A DNA stretch of 34,443 bases from Arenibacter algicola (GTDB lineage: Bacteria > Bacteroidota > Bacteroidia > Flavobacteriales > Flavobacteriaceae). The stretch covers positions 1 through 34,443 of the forward strand of contig NZ_JAHKPO010000011.1 in assembly GCF_018860365.1 (NCBI RefSeq), in the 5' to 3' direction. Both the position numbers and the translations under genes were made by a program. The notes beneath the pieces were generated by a model. It had not been told where the DNA came from. It saw only the letters and a program-made list of their open reading frames with translations, and did no database searches. Below are positions 23,246-31,327 of this stretch, in pieces; within the stretch, counting starts at the first letter, position 1, and every line of letters starts with the position of its first letter.

Positions 23246-23248
23246 TTG

Positions 23249-23626
23249 CTAATTTTGCGAATGTAGCGCTATTCTGTTGCCTTCAGTATCCTTTACCAAA
23301 GCCATAAATCCATGGCCTTCACCTATTTCTTTCTTAGACCGCAAAATTGCGCCTCCAGCGCCCCCTACTCTATTCAACTCATTGGACAAATCTTTACATG
23401 AAAAATACAGTACCGGGCCTTTGGTGTCACTTGGAATGTACAAATCATGCTTTACTAACGACCCCATAGCTCCAGATTTGCCGGTTGCAGACGGAAACCA
23501 GCCCATTATTAACCCGTCCAGTTCATGGACAGAGATAGTAATATTAAACACCGTCTCATAAAACTTTTTGGCGCGTTCCATGTTTACAACTGGAATTTCG
23601 AACCAGCCGACCATATTACTTTCCAT
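23249..23626 (-). CDS. VOC family protein (glyoxalase/bleomycin-resistance fold)
   Basis: A 125-residue single VOC module: VGWFEIPVVNMERAKKFYETVF at the start, GPVLYFSCKDLSNELNRVGGAGG in the middle and GHGFMALVKDTEGNRIALHSQN at the end, the usual beta-alpha-beta-beta-beta pair. Metal-binding residues of true glyoxalases cannot be assigned with confidence, so the activity is unknown. The ATG at 23626 adds MESN before MVGWFEIPV; the ATG at 23614 could be the real start. It follows the SRPBCC gene by seven bases, so the two are co-transcribed. Confidence 0.88.
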   Translation of the reverse strand: MESNMVGWFEIPVVNMERAKKFYETVFNITISVHELDGLIMGWFPSATGKSGAMGSLVKHDLYIPSDTKGPVLYFSCKDLSNELNRVGGAGGAILRSKKEIGEGHGFMALVKDTEGNRIALHSQN

Positions 23627-23633
23627 GACCGGG

Positions 23634-24161
23634 TTATTTTTCCATTATGGATTTTAAATTCCGAAGTCCCTCCTCAAAATCCTTACCAACAGCTTTATCC
23701 ATGTTCATAAACAACATCATGATAGACATTGGGAACTTGTTCTTCCCATTAAATCCCCAGGTAACCTTGGTTTTTCCATTTCCTGATTCCTCCAAATCGA
23801 TATAACTACCTGAGGTAGACCTAAAAGGCTTCATGAATCGAAGCTCCCCTTCAACTCTTTTACCTTGAATTATTTTTGTTATTTCCTGTTCACCTTCACC
23901 CACATCCTTGTTGCCGTTCCAATAACTTATGGCCCCAACTTCCCCATCGACACCTGTGAATTTCTTTTCCATATTAGGGTCTTTTTTGGCCCAGGGAGAC
24001 CACTCCTGCTGTTTCTTTAAATATTTAATATTATCAAAGACTTCGGCCTTTGGTTTGGAAATTTCAATGGATCGGGAAACATCATAACTTTTAGGAGCGA
24101 TTAACGCCAGAACGGTAATCAATATAACCACCCCAATAATTATATAGAATAAAATAGCCAT
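23634..24161 (-). CDS. SRPBCC family protein with N-terminal membrane anchor
   Basis: A 175-residue protein. Residues 3-22 are a single membrane segment (ILFYIIIGVVILITVLALIA). The rest is a START/polyketide-cyclase-like SRPBCC domain: VSRSIEISKPKAEVFDNIKYLKKQQEWSPW, later GEQEITKIIQGKRVEGELRF and TKVTWGFNGKNKFP. Such domains bind hydrophobic ligands in a deep cavity; ligand unknown. It lies between the TrmH-type gene (46 bases) and the VOC gene (7 bases) on the same strand. SRPBCC and VOC genes are often neighbours in this phylum, from memory, but no shared pathway is established. Confidence 0.88.
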   Translation of the reverse strand: MAILFYIIIGVVILITVLALIAPKSYDVSRSIEISKPKAEVFDNIKYLKKQQEWSPWAKKDPNMEKKFTGVDGEVGAISYWNGNKDVGEGEQEITKIIQGKRVEGELRFMKPFRSTSGSYIDLEESGNGKTKVTWGFNGKNKFPMSIMMLFMNMDKAVGKDFEEGLRNLKSIMEK

Positions 24162-24207
24162 GTGCTTTTATGTATTGGTTAGAGTTGTCCTAAATATACT
24201 GAAAATA

Positions 24208-24864
24208 TCATTTTGTTCCATAAAATCTGGCCAAAACATCGTTCAAACTGCGTACCGATTTCTTGGTCCAATCCAATCTTTTTTCCAGTTTCTCATCTTC
24301 GGACAAATTCCAATTTATGTTCTCTTTACGCAATTGACTCGTTAGGGTGTGCAAAATTATTGCAGCTGAAACGGAAATATTTAAGCTTTCGGTAAACCCG
24401 ACCATAGGTATTTTTAAGTAAGAATCTGCCTTTTCCAATACTTCCTTACTCAACCCATCGCGCTCGGTACCAAAAAATAATGCGGTCTTACCGTCAAACT
24501 TAAAACTCGTAAGTGCACAGTCATTCCCATGGGGTGTTGTGGCCACAATCTTATACCCTTGTTGCCTTAAAGTATCAATACAATCCGTTGTGGTATTGTA
24601 TCTTTTTAAATCTACCCATTGTTGGGCCCCCATAGCAATGTCCTTGTCCAGTCGCTTGCCGAACTTACTTTCTATAAGATGGGCCTGCTGTACCCCAAAC
24701 ACATCGCAGCTTCTTACCACCGCACTGGTATTGTGCATTTGGTAAACATCCTCTATGGCAACCGTTATATAATTTGTCCGTTCTTCCAGAATATCCAAAA
24801 ACCGGGCTTTTCGCTCAGGGGTAATGAAACCTTCCAAATAATCAAGCAACTTGAGATCGACCAT
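24208..24864 (-). CDS. trmH: TrmH-family tRNA/rRNA 2'-O-ribose methyltransferase
   Basis: A 218-residue SPOUT methyltransferase that probably 2'-O-methylates guanosine 18 in tRNA. Seen: TNYITVAIEDVYQMHNTSAVVRSCDVFGVQ (about 31-60, with the catalytic Arg in AVVRSCD), HLIESKFGKR, TALFFGTERDGLS (about 129-141) and the knot IPMVGFTESLNISVSAAIILH (about 152-172), which binds S-adenosylmethionine. An N-terminal helical part (LEGFITPERKARFLDILEERT) matches TrmH rather than RlmB. It is divergent from the sirtuin gene with 61 bases between starts and may lead a trmH-SRPBCC-VOC transcript. Confidence 0.9.
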   Translation of the reverse strand: MVDLKLLDYLEGFITPERKARFLDILEERTNYITVAIEDVYQMHNTSAVVRSCDVFGVQQAHLIESKFGKRLDKDIAMGAQQWVDLKRYNTTTDCIDTLRQQGYKIVATTPHGNDCALTSFKFDGKTALFFGTERDGLSKEVLEKADSYLKIPMVGFTESLNISVSAAIILHTLTSQLRKENINWNLSEDEKLEKRLDWTKKSVRSLNDVLARFYGTK

Positions 24865-24925
24865 AATCCTAAGGTATTAAAAAAGAAAACGTTTAATTTT
24901 ACAAATATTACTATATTCTGGCACA

Positions 24926-25618
24926 ATGAAAAAAATAGTAGTTTTAACCGGCGCAGGAGTCAGTGCGGAAAGTGGAATTAACACTTTTAGGGATGCGGAT
25001 GGCTTATGGGAAGGCCATGATGTCACGGAAGTGGCCACACCCCAAGGTTTTCAGAGGAATCCTGATTTGGTGCTCAATTTTTACAATGAGAGAAGAAGGC
25101 AATTGTTAAAAGTCTTCCCCAATTTGGCCCATAAAGCTTTGGTGCGCTTGGAGGACCATTTTGATGTTAGCATTATTACCCAAAATGTGGATGACCTGCA
25201 CGAACGGGCTGGCAGCTCCAAGGTAATTCATTTGCACGGAGAATTACTTAAGGCTAGGTGCAGTCATAATCCCAACAAAATAATTGACTGGAAAACCGAC
25301 CTCAAAATTGGTGATCTTTCAGAAGAAGGAAAACAATTGCGCCCCCACATTGTATGGTTTGGAGAGGAAGTGCCTTTATTGGGAGAAGCTGCCAATATAA
25401 CACAAACAGCCCATATTTTGATTGTAATAGGAACCTCGATGCAAGTTTATCCAGCAGCCAGTTTAATACATTATGTATCCAGGGACACCCCTATTTACTT
25501 TATAGACCCAAAACCTAATATAAGTAGAACCGATTTTAACGGACTCACTATAATACAGGCGAGTGCCGTAAATGGGGTGCCCCAATTAGTTTCGGAATTA
25601 ATTGAAGGGGAATCCTAA
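24926..25618 (+). CDS. cobB: SIR2 NAD-dependent protein deacylase lacking the zinc tetrad
   Basis: A 230-residue sirtuin that removes acyl groups from lysine using NAD. Seen: LTGAGVSAESGINTFRD (7-23), the class III acyl-pocket pair Tyr53 and Arg56 in NFYNERRRQL (51-60), TQNVDDLHERAG (85-96), catalytic His104 in HLHGE, and LRPHIVWFGEEVP (138-150). The Tyr/Arg pair suggests desuccinylase or general acyl removal, as in CobB/SIRT5. The usual four zinc cysteines are missing apart from Cys112: where CobB has two CxxC pairs, this protein has a short loop of charged residues. Start ATG 24926 puts the glycine motif at the normal distance. Confidence 0.93.
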   Translation: MKKIVVLTGAGVSAESGINTFRDADGLWEGHDVTEVATPQGFQRNPDLVLNFYNERRRQLLKVFPNLAHKALVRLEDHFDVSIITQNVDDLHERAGSSKVIHLHGELLKARCSHNPNKIIDWKTDLKIGDLSEEGKQLRPHIVWFGEEVPLLGEAANITQTAHILIVIGTSMQVYPAASLIHYVSRDTPIYFIDPKPNISRTDFNGLTIIQASAVNGVPQLVSELIEGES

Positions 25619-25773
25619 ATTTGACTGTCCGGAGGTATACCAGCGTAAAATACTTTGCTCAGTTAACCGGATGTTTAAAGTTCTTTTTATATTTATTTCT
25701 TAGATTAATAACAGGTGTATAAAACAACACCAAACTGACAATCCAACAAAAAAATTAATATTTAGGTGTATTT

Positions 25774-26334
25774 GTGACCTACTTAGAACTCTATAACGCC
25801 CTTAACTACGTTGATCATTCCAGGACCAAAAGAATGGAAATGTCCAACCTTGTATTAAACGATCCATCCAGTATTGCACCCCTAATGGAAATTGCATTTC
25901 AAGTGGATGACCCTGTTTCCTGTAAAGCATGTTGGGTTTTGGAATTTACTGCCAAAAAACATTTGGGCTACCTCTTTCCTAGTATGGATATTTTTGTCCT
26001 TAATATTGGTTCGGTGCATTTGGATCCAGCGGTAAGACCCGTAGCAAAAATATGTGAGATACTTATGAAGTCCTACTTTCAATTGAAGGAAAACAAAACC
26101 CGTGATGCACTCCATGAACAGCATTTGGAAAGCATAACCTCCGCTTGTTTTGATTGGCTTATAGGTGACCATAAAGTAGCGGCCCAAGCATATTCTATGA
26201 CAAGTCTTTTGTTATTGGGCAGGAAGTTTAACTGGATCCATCCGGAATTGCGCATGATACTGGAACAGAACTATCAAAATGGCAGTGCAGCTTATAAGGC
26301 AAGGGCAAGGATGACCTTAGCTAAACTAAGGTAG
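25774..26334 (+). CDS. Helical (HEAT-like) protein encoded before purB, function unknown
   Basis: A 186-residue soluble protein, mostly helical, with repeats of the type PSSIAPLMEIAFQVDDPVSC and HLDPAVRPVAKICEILMKSY that look like HEAT/armadillo units. It has no catalytic motif that I recognise. The only in-frame start compatible with the length of relatives I recall (opening LYN-LN) is the GTG at 25774; the next ATG would remove the first helix. From memory, similar proteins lie just before purB in many Flavobacteriia and are sometimes mislabelled as adenylosuccinate lyase because of this position. A separate promoter precedes purB, so a constant operon is not assured. Confidence 0.75.
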   Translation: MTYLELYNALNYVDHSRTKRMEMSNLVLNDPSSIAPLMEIAFQVDDPVSCKACWVLEFTAKKHLGYLFPSMDIFVLNIGSVHLDPAVRPVAKICEILMKSYFQLKENKTRDALHEQHLESITSACFDWLIGDHKVAAQAYSMTSLLLLGRKFNWIHPELRMILEQNYQNGSAAYKARARMTLAKLR

Positions 26335-26400
26335 GCAAAGGCTTTTGTACAAATAAGAGAACAATCTTCCGCTTCACTTTTAAACTCTTTAACTTATAGC

Positions 26401-26408
26401 TATCTTTG
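26401..26408 (+). promoter_or_regulatory. -7 promoter element of purB
   Basis: TATCTTTG fits TAnnTTTG exactly and lies 31 bases before the ATG at 26440. The -33 region (about 26378) is T-rich without an exact TTG. It shows that purB can be transcribed independently of the gene before it. Confidence 0.6.
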
Positions 26409-26439
26409 CGCTTTTCCAAAATCAATCAAATAGCATAAG

Positions 26440-27783
26440 ATGTCATTAAACAAATTAAACGCCATATCCCCTATTGATGGCAGATACAGAAACAAGATAG
26501 ATTCCCTTGCCTTATATTTTTCTGAAGAGGCACTTATAAAATATAGGGTGCGCGTGGAAATTGAATATTTTATAGCACTATGCGAAATTCCACTTCCTCA
26601 GCTTTCAAATTTTGACAATTCAAAATTTAATGATTTGAGAAAAATCTATATTGATTTTAACTCAGAGGACGCCATGGCCATTAAGGAAATTGAAAAGGTA
26701 ACGAACCATGATGTAAAGGCCGTTGAATATTTTATAAAAAAGGAGTTCGACAAATTAGGCTTGGAGTCCCATAAAGAATTTATCCATTTTGGACTTACCT
26801 CACAAGATATAAACAACACTGCTATTCCACTTTCCATTAAAGAGGCCATGAACGAGGTTTATGTACCCCAATATTTGGAGGTATTGAACAAGTTAACGGC
26901 TTTGGTCAAGGAATGGGAAGCTGTACCAATGTTGGCAAGAACACACGGACAGCCTGCATCCCCCACCCGCTTAGGAAAAGAGATCGAGGTATTTACTGTT
27001 CGTTTGGAAGAGCAATTCAATCTACTCAACGATATTCCCAGTGCTGCAAAATTTGGTGGAGCAACAGGAAACTATAATGCCCACAAGGTTGCCTACCCCC
27101 AAATTGATTGGAGGAATTTTGGACAAAAATTTGTTCAGGAGAAGCTTGGCCTACACCATTCCTTTCCAACTACGCAGATAGAACATTACGACCACATGGC
27201 TGCTTTGTTCGACTGCCTCAAGAGGATCAATACGATTATAATAGATTTGGACAGGGATTTTTGGACCTATGTTTCCATGGACTATTTTAAACAGAAAATA
27301 AAAGCTGGCGAAGTGGGATCTTCCGCCATGCCCCATAAGGTAAACCCTATCGATTTTGAAAACTCCGAAGGGAATTTGGGTATAGCCAATGCCATTTTCG
27401 AGCATTTATCGGCCAAACTTCCCATTTCCAGGTTGCAGAGGGATTTAACCGATAGTACGGTGCTTAGAAACGTTGGCGTGCCTTTTGGGCATACACTTAT
27501 AGCCTTTCAATCTACATTAAAGGGATTGAATAAACTATTATTGAATAAGGAGAAGTTTGAACAAGACCTAGAAAATAATTGGGCAGTAGTAGCTGAGGCA
27601 ATCCAAACCATTTTAAGGCGCGAGGCCTATCCCAATCCGTATGAAGCATTGAAGGGCTTAACACGTACCAATGAAAAGATTACACAGCAGTCCATTTCCA
27701 ATTTTATCGATACTTTGGAAACAACGGAAGAAATAAAATCCGAATTGAAACAAATTACCCCAAGTAATTATACGGGTATTTAA
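26440..27783 (+). CDS. purB: Adenylosuccinate lyase
   Basis: A 447-residue enzyme of the fumarase/aspartase superfamily that releases fumarate from SAICAR and from adenylosuccinate in purine synthesis. Seen: LNAISPIDGRYRNKIDSLALYFSEEALIKYRV at the start, THDVKAVEY-type region (NHDVKAVEYFIKKEF), FGLTSQDINNTA, ARTHGQPASPTRLGKE and the family signature GSSAMPHKVNP (about 293-303), which carries the mobile catalytic loop serine. Length is as in the E. coli-type enzyme. It ends before a strong terminator at 27842-27887. Confidence 0.98.
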   Translation: MSLNKLNAISPIDGRYRNKIDSLALYFSEEALIKYRVRVEIEYFIALCEIPLPQLSNFDNSKFNDLRKIYIDFNSEDAMAIKEIEKVTNHDVKAVEYFIKKEFDKLGLESHKEFIHFGLTSQDINNTAIPLSIKEAMNEVYVPQYLEVLNKLTALVKEWEAVPMLARTHGQPASPTRLGKEIEVFTVRLEEQFNLLNDIPSAAKFGGATGNYNAHKVAYPQIDWRNFGQKFVQEKLGLHHSFPTTQIEHYDHMAALFDCLKRINTIIIDLDRDFWTYVSMDYFKQKIKAGEVGSSAMPHKVNPIDFENSEGNLGIANAIFEHLSAKLPISRLQRDLTDSTVLRNVGVPFGHTLIAFQSTLKGLNKLLLNKEKFEQDLENNWAVVAEAIQTILRREAYPNPYEALKGLTRTNEKITQQSISNFIDTLETTEEIKSELKQITPSNYTGI

Positions 27784-27841
27784 AGAATACCCTATTACAA
27801 CATACCTAATAAAGTGTCAAAATAAAACCTCTTTTAAATAT

Positions 27842-27887
27842 AAAGCAATCTAGAGCCTAATAATTATAGCCTAGATTGCTTTTTTTA
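27842..27887 (+). terminator. Terminator of purB
   Basis: A perfect 12-bp stem AAAGCAATCTAG (27842-27853) with CTAGATTGCTTT (27871-27882), a 17-base loop, and more T residues. It lies between the convergent purB and mscS genes; the minus-strand side lacks a strong T run. Confidence 0.88.
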
Positions 27888-27910
27888 TTGACAATACAAA
27901 GGGACTAAAC

Positions 27911-28726
27911 TTACCCTTTCTTTTGTATCTCTACCTGATGTGGGTATGGTATCTCTATACCTGCTTTATCCAGTGCTAGTTTACAGTTTTCCAAGGTCTC
28001 AAAATACACCGTCCAATAGTCTTCGGGTTTACAAAATGGACGTACGGCAAAATTCACGGAACTATCCGCCAACTCCGATACGTTAACCGATGGCGCAGGG
28101 TCTTTCAACACCTTTGAATTGGATTCCAATACCGCTAATAATACTTCCTTGGCCTTCTTGATATCCTCACCATATCCAATACCAATGGTAGTGTCCACCC
28201 TCATCTTACCTTCGGCAGTATAATTTATAATATTGCCATTGGCCATGGCCCCATTGGGCACAATGGCCAACTTATTTTGAGGTGTTATAAGTTTTGTAGT
28301 GAAAATTTCAATTTCCTTTACGTTACCCAACACTCCCTGTGCCTCTATTAAATCTCCAATTTTGTAGGGCTTAAAAATCATAATCAAAACCCCACCGGCG
28401 AAATTGGACAATGAGCCCTGCAGCGCTAGGCCAACTGCCAAACCGGCCGCTGCGATCACAGCGGCGAAAGTGGTTATATTTATCCCTAACTGGCCAATGA
28501 CCACTAAGATTAAAAATATTTTAAGGACCCATGATACCATACTGAGTAAAAAACGTTGTAGGGATTCATCGTATTTACTGCTGTACATTACCTTTCTTGT
28601 ACCTCCAATAATTCTTTTAATAACCCATAATCCAATAATAAAAATTAGCAATGCGGTTAGCACCTTAGGTCCGAATTCCTTTGCCAATTCCATTCCGTAA
28701 TTAAGCCATTCTTCTGCTTTTTCCAT
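27911..28726 (-). CDS. Small-conductance mechanosensitive channel (MscS family)
   Basis: A 271-residue inner-membrane channel that opens under membrane tension to release solutes on osmotic downshock. Three membrane segments (about 20-40, 60-82, 85-115); the third is the Gly/Ala-rich pore helix AAAGLAVGLALQGSLSNFAGG, typical of MscS. The beta domain follows with PYKIGDLIEAQGVLGNVKEIEIFTTKL, and the C-terminal alpha/beta domain ends near PYPHQVEIQKK. Length is close to E. coli MscS (286). It stands between two terminators, so it is monocistronic. Confidence 0.93.
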   Translation of the reverse strand: MEKAEEWLNYGMELAKEFGPKVLTALLIFIIGLWVIKRIIGGTRKVMYSSKYDESLQRFLLSMVSWVLKIFLILVVIGQLGINITTFAAVIAAAGLAVGLALQGSLSNFAGGVLIMIFKPYKIGDLIEAQGVLGNVKEIEIFTTKLITPQNKLAIVPNGAMANGNIINYTAEGKMRVDTTIGIGYGEDIKKAKEVLLAVLESNSKVLKDPAPSVNVSELADSSVNFAVRPFCKPEDYWTVYFETLENCKLALDKAGIEIPYPHQVEIQKKG

Positions 28727-28916
28727 GATAATATATAGTTAGTGTTTTTGTAAGTACTAATATAGAAAATAAAAAAACTCTTGAAATTGCTTACCACAAG
28801 ACCCGCCAAATGGAAATCTTTGGACCCAAGAATTAAGTGCTTGTTAGACTCTTAATTAAACACCAAGGAAATACTTATAATCCGGTTATAAAGTTGACTG
28901 TCCTAAAATATAACCC

Positions 28917-28958
28917 ATAAAAAAAGCCCTGAATTGCCGTTTGGCCACACAGAGCTTT
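28917..28958 (-). terminator. Terminator of the sigma/DUF4252 operon
   Basis: On the minus strand AAAGCTCT (28951-28958) pairs, with one mismatch, with AGGGCTTT (28923-28930), followed by T (A run 28919-28925 on plus). It lies 37 bases after the DUF4252 lipoprotein gene. The rest of the gap to mscS holds nothing I recognise. Confidence 0.65.
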
Positions 28959-28994
28959 AAATCAATATTGACTATGAATTATATAATTTTTTAT

Positions 28995-29540
28995 TTAACC
29001 TTTTAAAAAATTTCCGATTTCACCCAAGCCTTCACCTTTATAATCCGATTTTTCAACAGCCTTCATAAATTGGACCAATTTGGCTGGGTTCATATTTTTG
29101 CCCAAAACCCGGACCAGCATAAAACCCTTATCCTCACTATCACCATAGATGATTACCTCATCAATGGCATCATCATCACCCAAATATCTTACGGAAGCTT
29201 TGCCGTAACTGGTGTTCATTTTCATCAGCTCCGTAAATTTGCCATTTTTTAGGATGGCATTGATATTCGCTTTTTCCTTTTGAAACTCATTATGGTTATC
29301 CTCAGTTATTTTAAACGCCAGAATATTTAGTTTTTTTAATGACCCAAGTGCTTCCCTTTGGTCATCGGTTAAATCGGCCTTCTCCATATTCAATAAGCTT
29401 ACCGGCAGATCGACGGATAAAAAATTTGGATTATCCGCATTGTCCACATAATATTCCTGTAGACTTTGTGTTGACGAACATGCAGACATTGCCAAGATCA
29501 GCAACATTGCCCAGGCCAATTTTTCAACTCTTTTTTTCAT
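28995..29540 (-). CDS. DUF4252 lipoprotein
   Basis: A 181-residue envelope protein with a lipoprotein signal ending LAMSAC (lipid-anchor Cys21). The body fits DUF4252: NFLSVDLPVSLLNME, LGSLKKLNILAFKI, then FTELMKMNTSYGKASVRYLGDDDAIDEVIIYGDSEDKGFMLVRVLGKNMNPAKLVQFMKAV. The function of the family is unknown. It is the last gene of the ECF sigma operon, 70 bases after a second, non-lipidated member of the same family, to which it is clearly related in layout (signal, helical part, beta-rich end). The pair could be an exported sensor-effector of the sigma factor, but that is inference. Confidence 0.82.
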   Translation of the reverse strand: MKKRVEKLAWAMLLILAMSACSSTQSLQEYYVDNADNPNFLSVDLPVSLLNMEKADLTDDQREALGSLKKLNILAFKITEDNHNEFQKEKANINAILKNGKFTELMKMNTSYGKASVRYLGDDDAIDEVIIYGDSEDKGFMLVRVLGKNMNPAKLVQFMKAVEKSDYKGEGLGEIGNFLKG

Positions 29541-29610
29541 TTCCTTTGTTATTAAGCTTTGATCAACAAGGGCAATGGTCTTTTTATTGAACCACTACCC
29601 TAGCCTACTA

Positions 29611-30156
29611 TTACTTGTTCTTACCTGCCTTATTTAACTCGGATGGCAAATTCATCTTTTGGGTTAAAGATCCAATCTTGTTGAGATCTATATCCCCGGT
29701 CAGCGATAGCAATACCGTTTCAAATTTCCTATCATTGATTTCCACGTTCCCATTTTTTATACCGGTAACAAACATTAGCAATTCACTTACATGGTCTTCA
29801 TCCTTTCCGCTCTTAATGTAAAACTTTACGTTGGCATCCTTATCCTTTACCCTCATAAGTTCCTGTAACGAGGAGGATTTTAAATACTTCTCCATGGTAA
29901 TCTGCATGTCTGAGGAAATCTTTTTATCCTCCGTAATAAAAACCTTTAAATTTTTCAGATTTTGGGCTATATCCATAAAATCCTGAGCCTCTTTATCATC
30001 GACCTCAACGTTTATCTTGCTCAATAATTTAAACATACTTTCATTGACAACCACGGCACTTACATTGTCCAAATCTTCAAATTTATCGAACATGGATTGC
30101 GAAAACCCAATAAAAGGCAACACGGCTACTAATACTGTTATGATATTCTTCTTCAT
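29611..30156 (-). CDS. DUF4252 exported protein
   Basis: A 181-residue protein with a cleavable signal peptide (about 1-19, ending GFSQS) and no lipid cysteine, so probably periplasmic. DUF4252 features: MFDKFEDLDNVSAVVVNESMFKLL (about 22-45), AQNLKNLKVFITEDKK, LKSSSLQELMRVKDKDANVKFYIKSG and VSELLMFVTG, ending ETVLLSLTGDIDLNKIGSL. It has the same length and order of segments as the lipoprotein downstream, which points to an old duplication. It follows the anti-sigma-like gene by ten bases and so is controlled with the sigma factor. Confidence 0.82.
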   Translation of the reverse strand: MKKNIITVLVAVLPFIGFSQSMFDKFEDLDNVSAVVVNESMFKLLSKINVEVDDKEAQDFMDIAQNLKNLKVFITEDKKISSDMQITMEKYLKSSSLQELMRVKDKDANVKFYIKSGKDEDHVSELLMFVTGIKNGNVEINDRKFETVLLSLTGDIDLNKIGSLTQKMNLPSELNKAGKNK

Positions 30157-30166
30157 CTTTTTTAAT

Positions 30167-30589
30167 TTAATTTTTGTTGTAGATTTTTTGTTTTGTTACT
30201 TCAAATTCCCTTAAATAAGCTACTTTCTCGGTTCCCTTACCAAGATTGGTGGCCAAAAGACTTAATGCCTTTTTGGTTTCCTGATAGGCGTATTCCGCTT
30301 CTCTCTGTTCTTGATAGCTTTTTCCAAAATATATTCCAAATATTAGAATGCTTACAGCCGCAACGGAAATCCACTTTATATAACTTTTTTTTCTGGGTTT
30401 TAGCGGAACCTGTCCAGTAAACTTCTCTTCCTTGGCAATGGAAAAATACTGAAACATTGGGGCATATTTCTTTAAGTGTAAAGGAACATCTTCCTTTGCA
30501 AAATATTCCCTCAACATTTCTTCTTCGGCAACAGTAGCAGTTGCTTCAAAATACCTTTCCAATAATTTTTCTATATTACTTAATTCCAT
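30167..30589 (-). CDS. Probable anti-sigma factor (single-pass membrane protein)
   Basis: A 140-residue protein with a cytoplasmic N-terminal part (1-68, MELSNIEKLLERYFEATATV and EEEMLREYFAKEDV), a membrane segment at about 71-88 (IKWISVAAVSILIFGIYFG) and a periplasmic helical end rich in charged residues. The N-terminal ‘LLERYFEATATVAEEEMLREYF’ pattern is common in small Bacteroidota proteins encoded after ECF sigma factors. No zinc-binding HxxxCxxC motif is present, so it is not a ZAS-type anti-sigma factor. Its start overlaps the sigma gene by 14 bases, which fits translational coupling and a sigma/anti-sigma ratio close to one. The role is inferred from topology and context. Confidence 0.7.
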   Translation of the reverse strand: MELSNIEKLLERYFEATATVAEEEMLREYFAKEDVPLHLKKYAPMFQYFSIAKEEKFTGQVPLKPRKKSYIKWISVAAVSILIFGIYFGKSYQEQREAEYAYQETKKALSLLATNLGKGTEKVAYLREFEVTKQKIYNKN

Positions 30590-31085
30590 AATTGTGCTTT
30601 TGAACTAATTTTTCCCTCACTGTTTTTCGCGCCCTGGATAAAGCTACCCTAACCGCTGTAGCATTCATACCCAACAGATCCGCTATTTCTTCAAATTCAT
30701 ACTGTTCCACATCCCTTAACTGTAAGACCATTTTTTGTTGTTCCGGCAATTCCTCCATGATTCTTTCTATCCAACTTAGACTATCACTAACCTCCACCTG
30801 ATTTTGTAGTGAAACATTTTCATCCCTGTAATTGCTGTGCACCAATTTCAAGTTTCCAGCCTGTTTGGATTTAAGTCGGTCCAAGCAAAAATTCTTGGTC
30901 ATCATCATGGCATAAGCCTCCACATTGTTATAGCCTTCCATCATCTTATTCTTGGACCACAACTTCATTAGGATTTCTTGTGTGGCATCCTCAGCTTCTT
31001 CTTTAGAGACCAATAAACGCTTGGCCAGTCTATAAAGTTTATCCTTAAATGGTAAAACCACATTTAAAAACTCAGTTTGCTGCAT
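30576..31085 (-). CDS. ECF-type RNA polymerase sigma factor
   Basis: A 169-residue sigma-70 family factor of the extracytoplasmic function group. Region 2 spans about 12-80 (KLYRLAKRLLVSKEEAEDATQEILMKLW, then AYAMMMTKNFCLDRLKSK), and region 4 about 107-160 (MEELPEQQKMVLQLRDVEQY, then FEEIADLLGMNATAVRVALSRARKTV). Both core-binding and -35-recognition parts are intact. It heads a four-gene unit with an anti-sigma-like membrane protein and two DUF4252 proteins; this order suggests envelope-linked activation. It is divergent from the S41 peptidase gene across about 240 bases in which I found no exact -7 element. Confidence 0.93.
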   Translation of the reverse strand: MQQTEFLNVVLPFKDKLYRLAKRLLVSKEEAEDATQEILMKLWSKNKMMEGYNNVEAYAMMMTKNFCLDRLKSKQAGNLKLVHSNYRDENVSLQNQVEVSDSLSWIERIMEELPEQQKMVLQLRDVEQYEFEEIADLLGMNATAVRVALSRARKTVREKLVQKHNYGIK

Positions 31086-31327
31086 TTTGGTTTAGTTGTT
31101 TTATAATCCTGAATAACGGGCCTACAATAGCAAGACGACTTACATCGAATTTTGTTACAATTAGTTTTCAATTCATTACAATGTAAGTAAATTAGCGCAA
31201 CGGAAACCAAATTGGCAATATTACCGTATATAATTAAAATCGTTCCCCAAAACTGATTCATACTTTTTTAATGGAATGATATTTGTAAGCCACTACTAGT
31301 TATATTTTGGCCGTTATATTAAAGATT

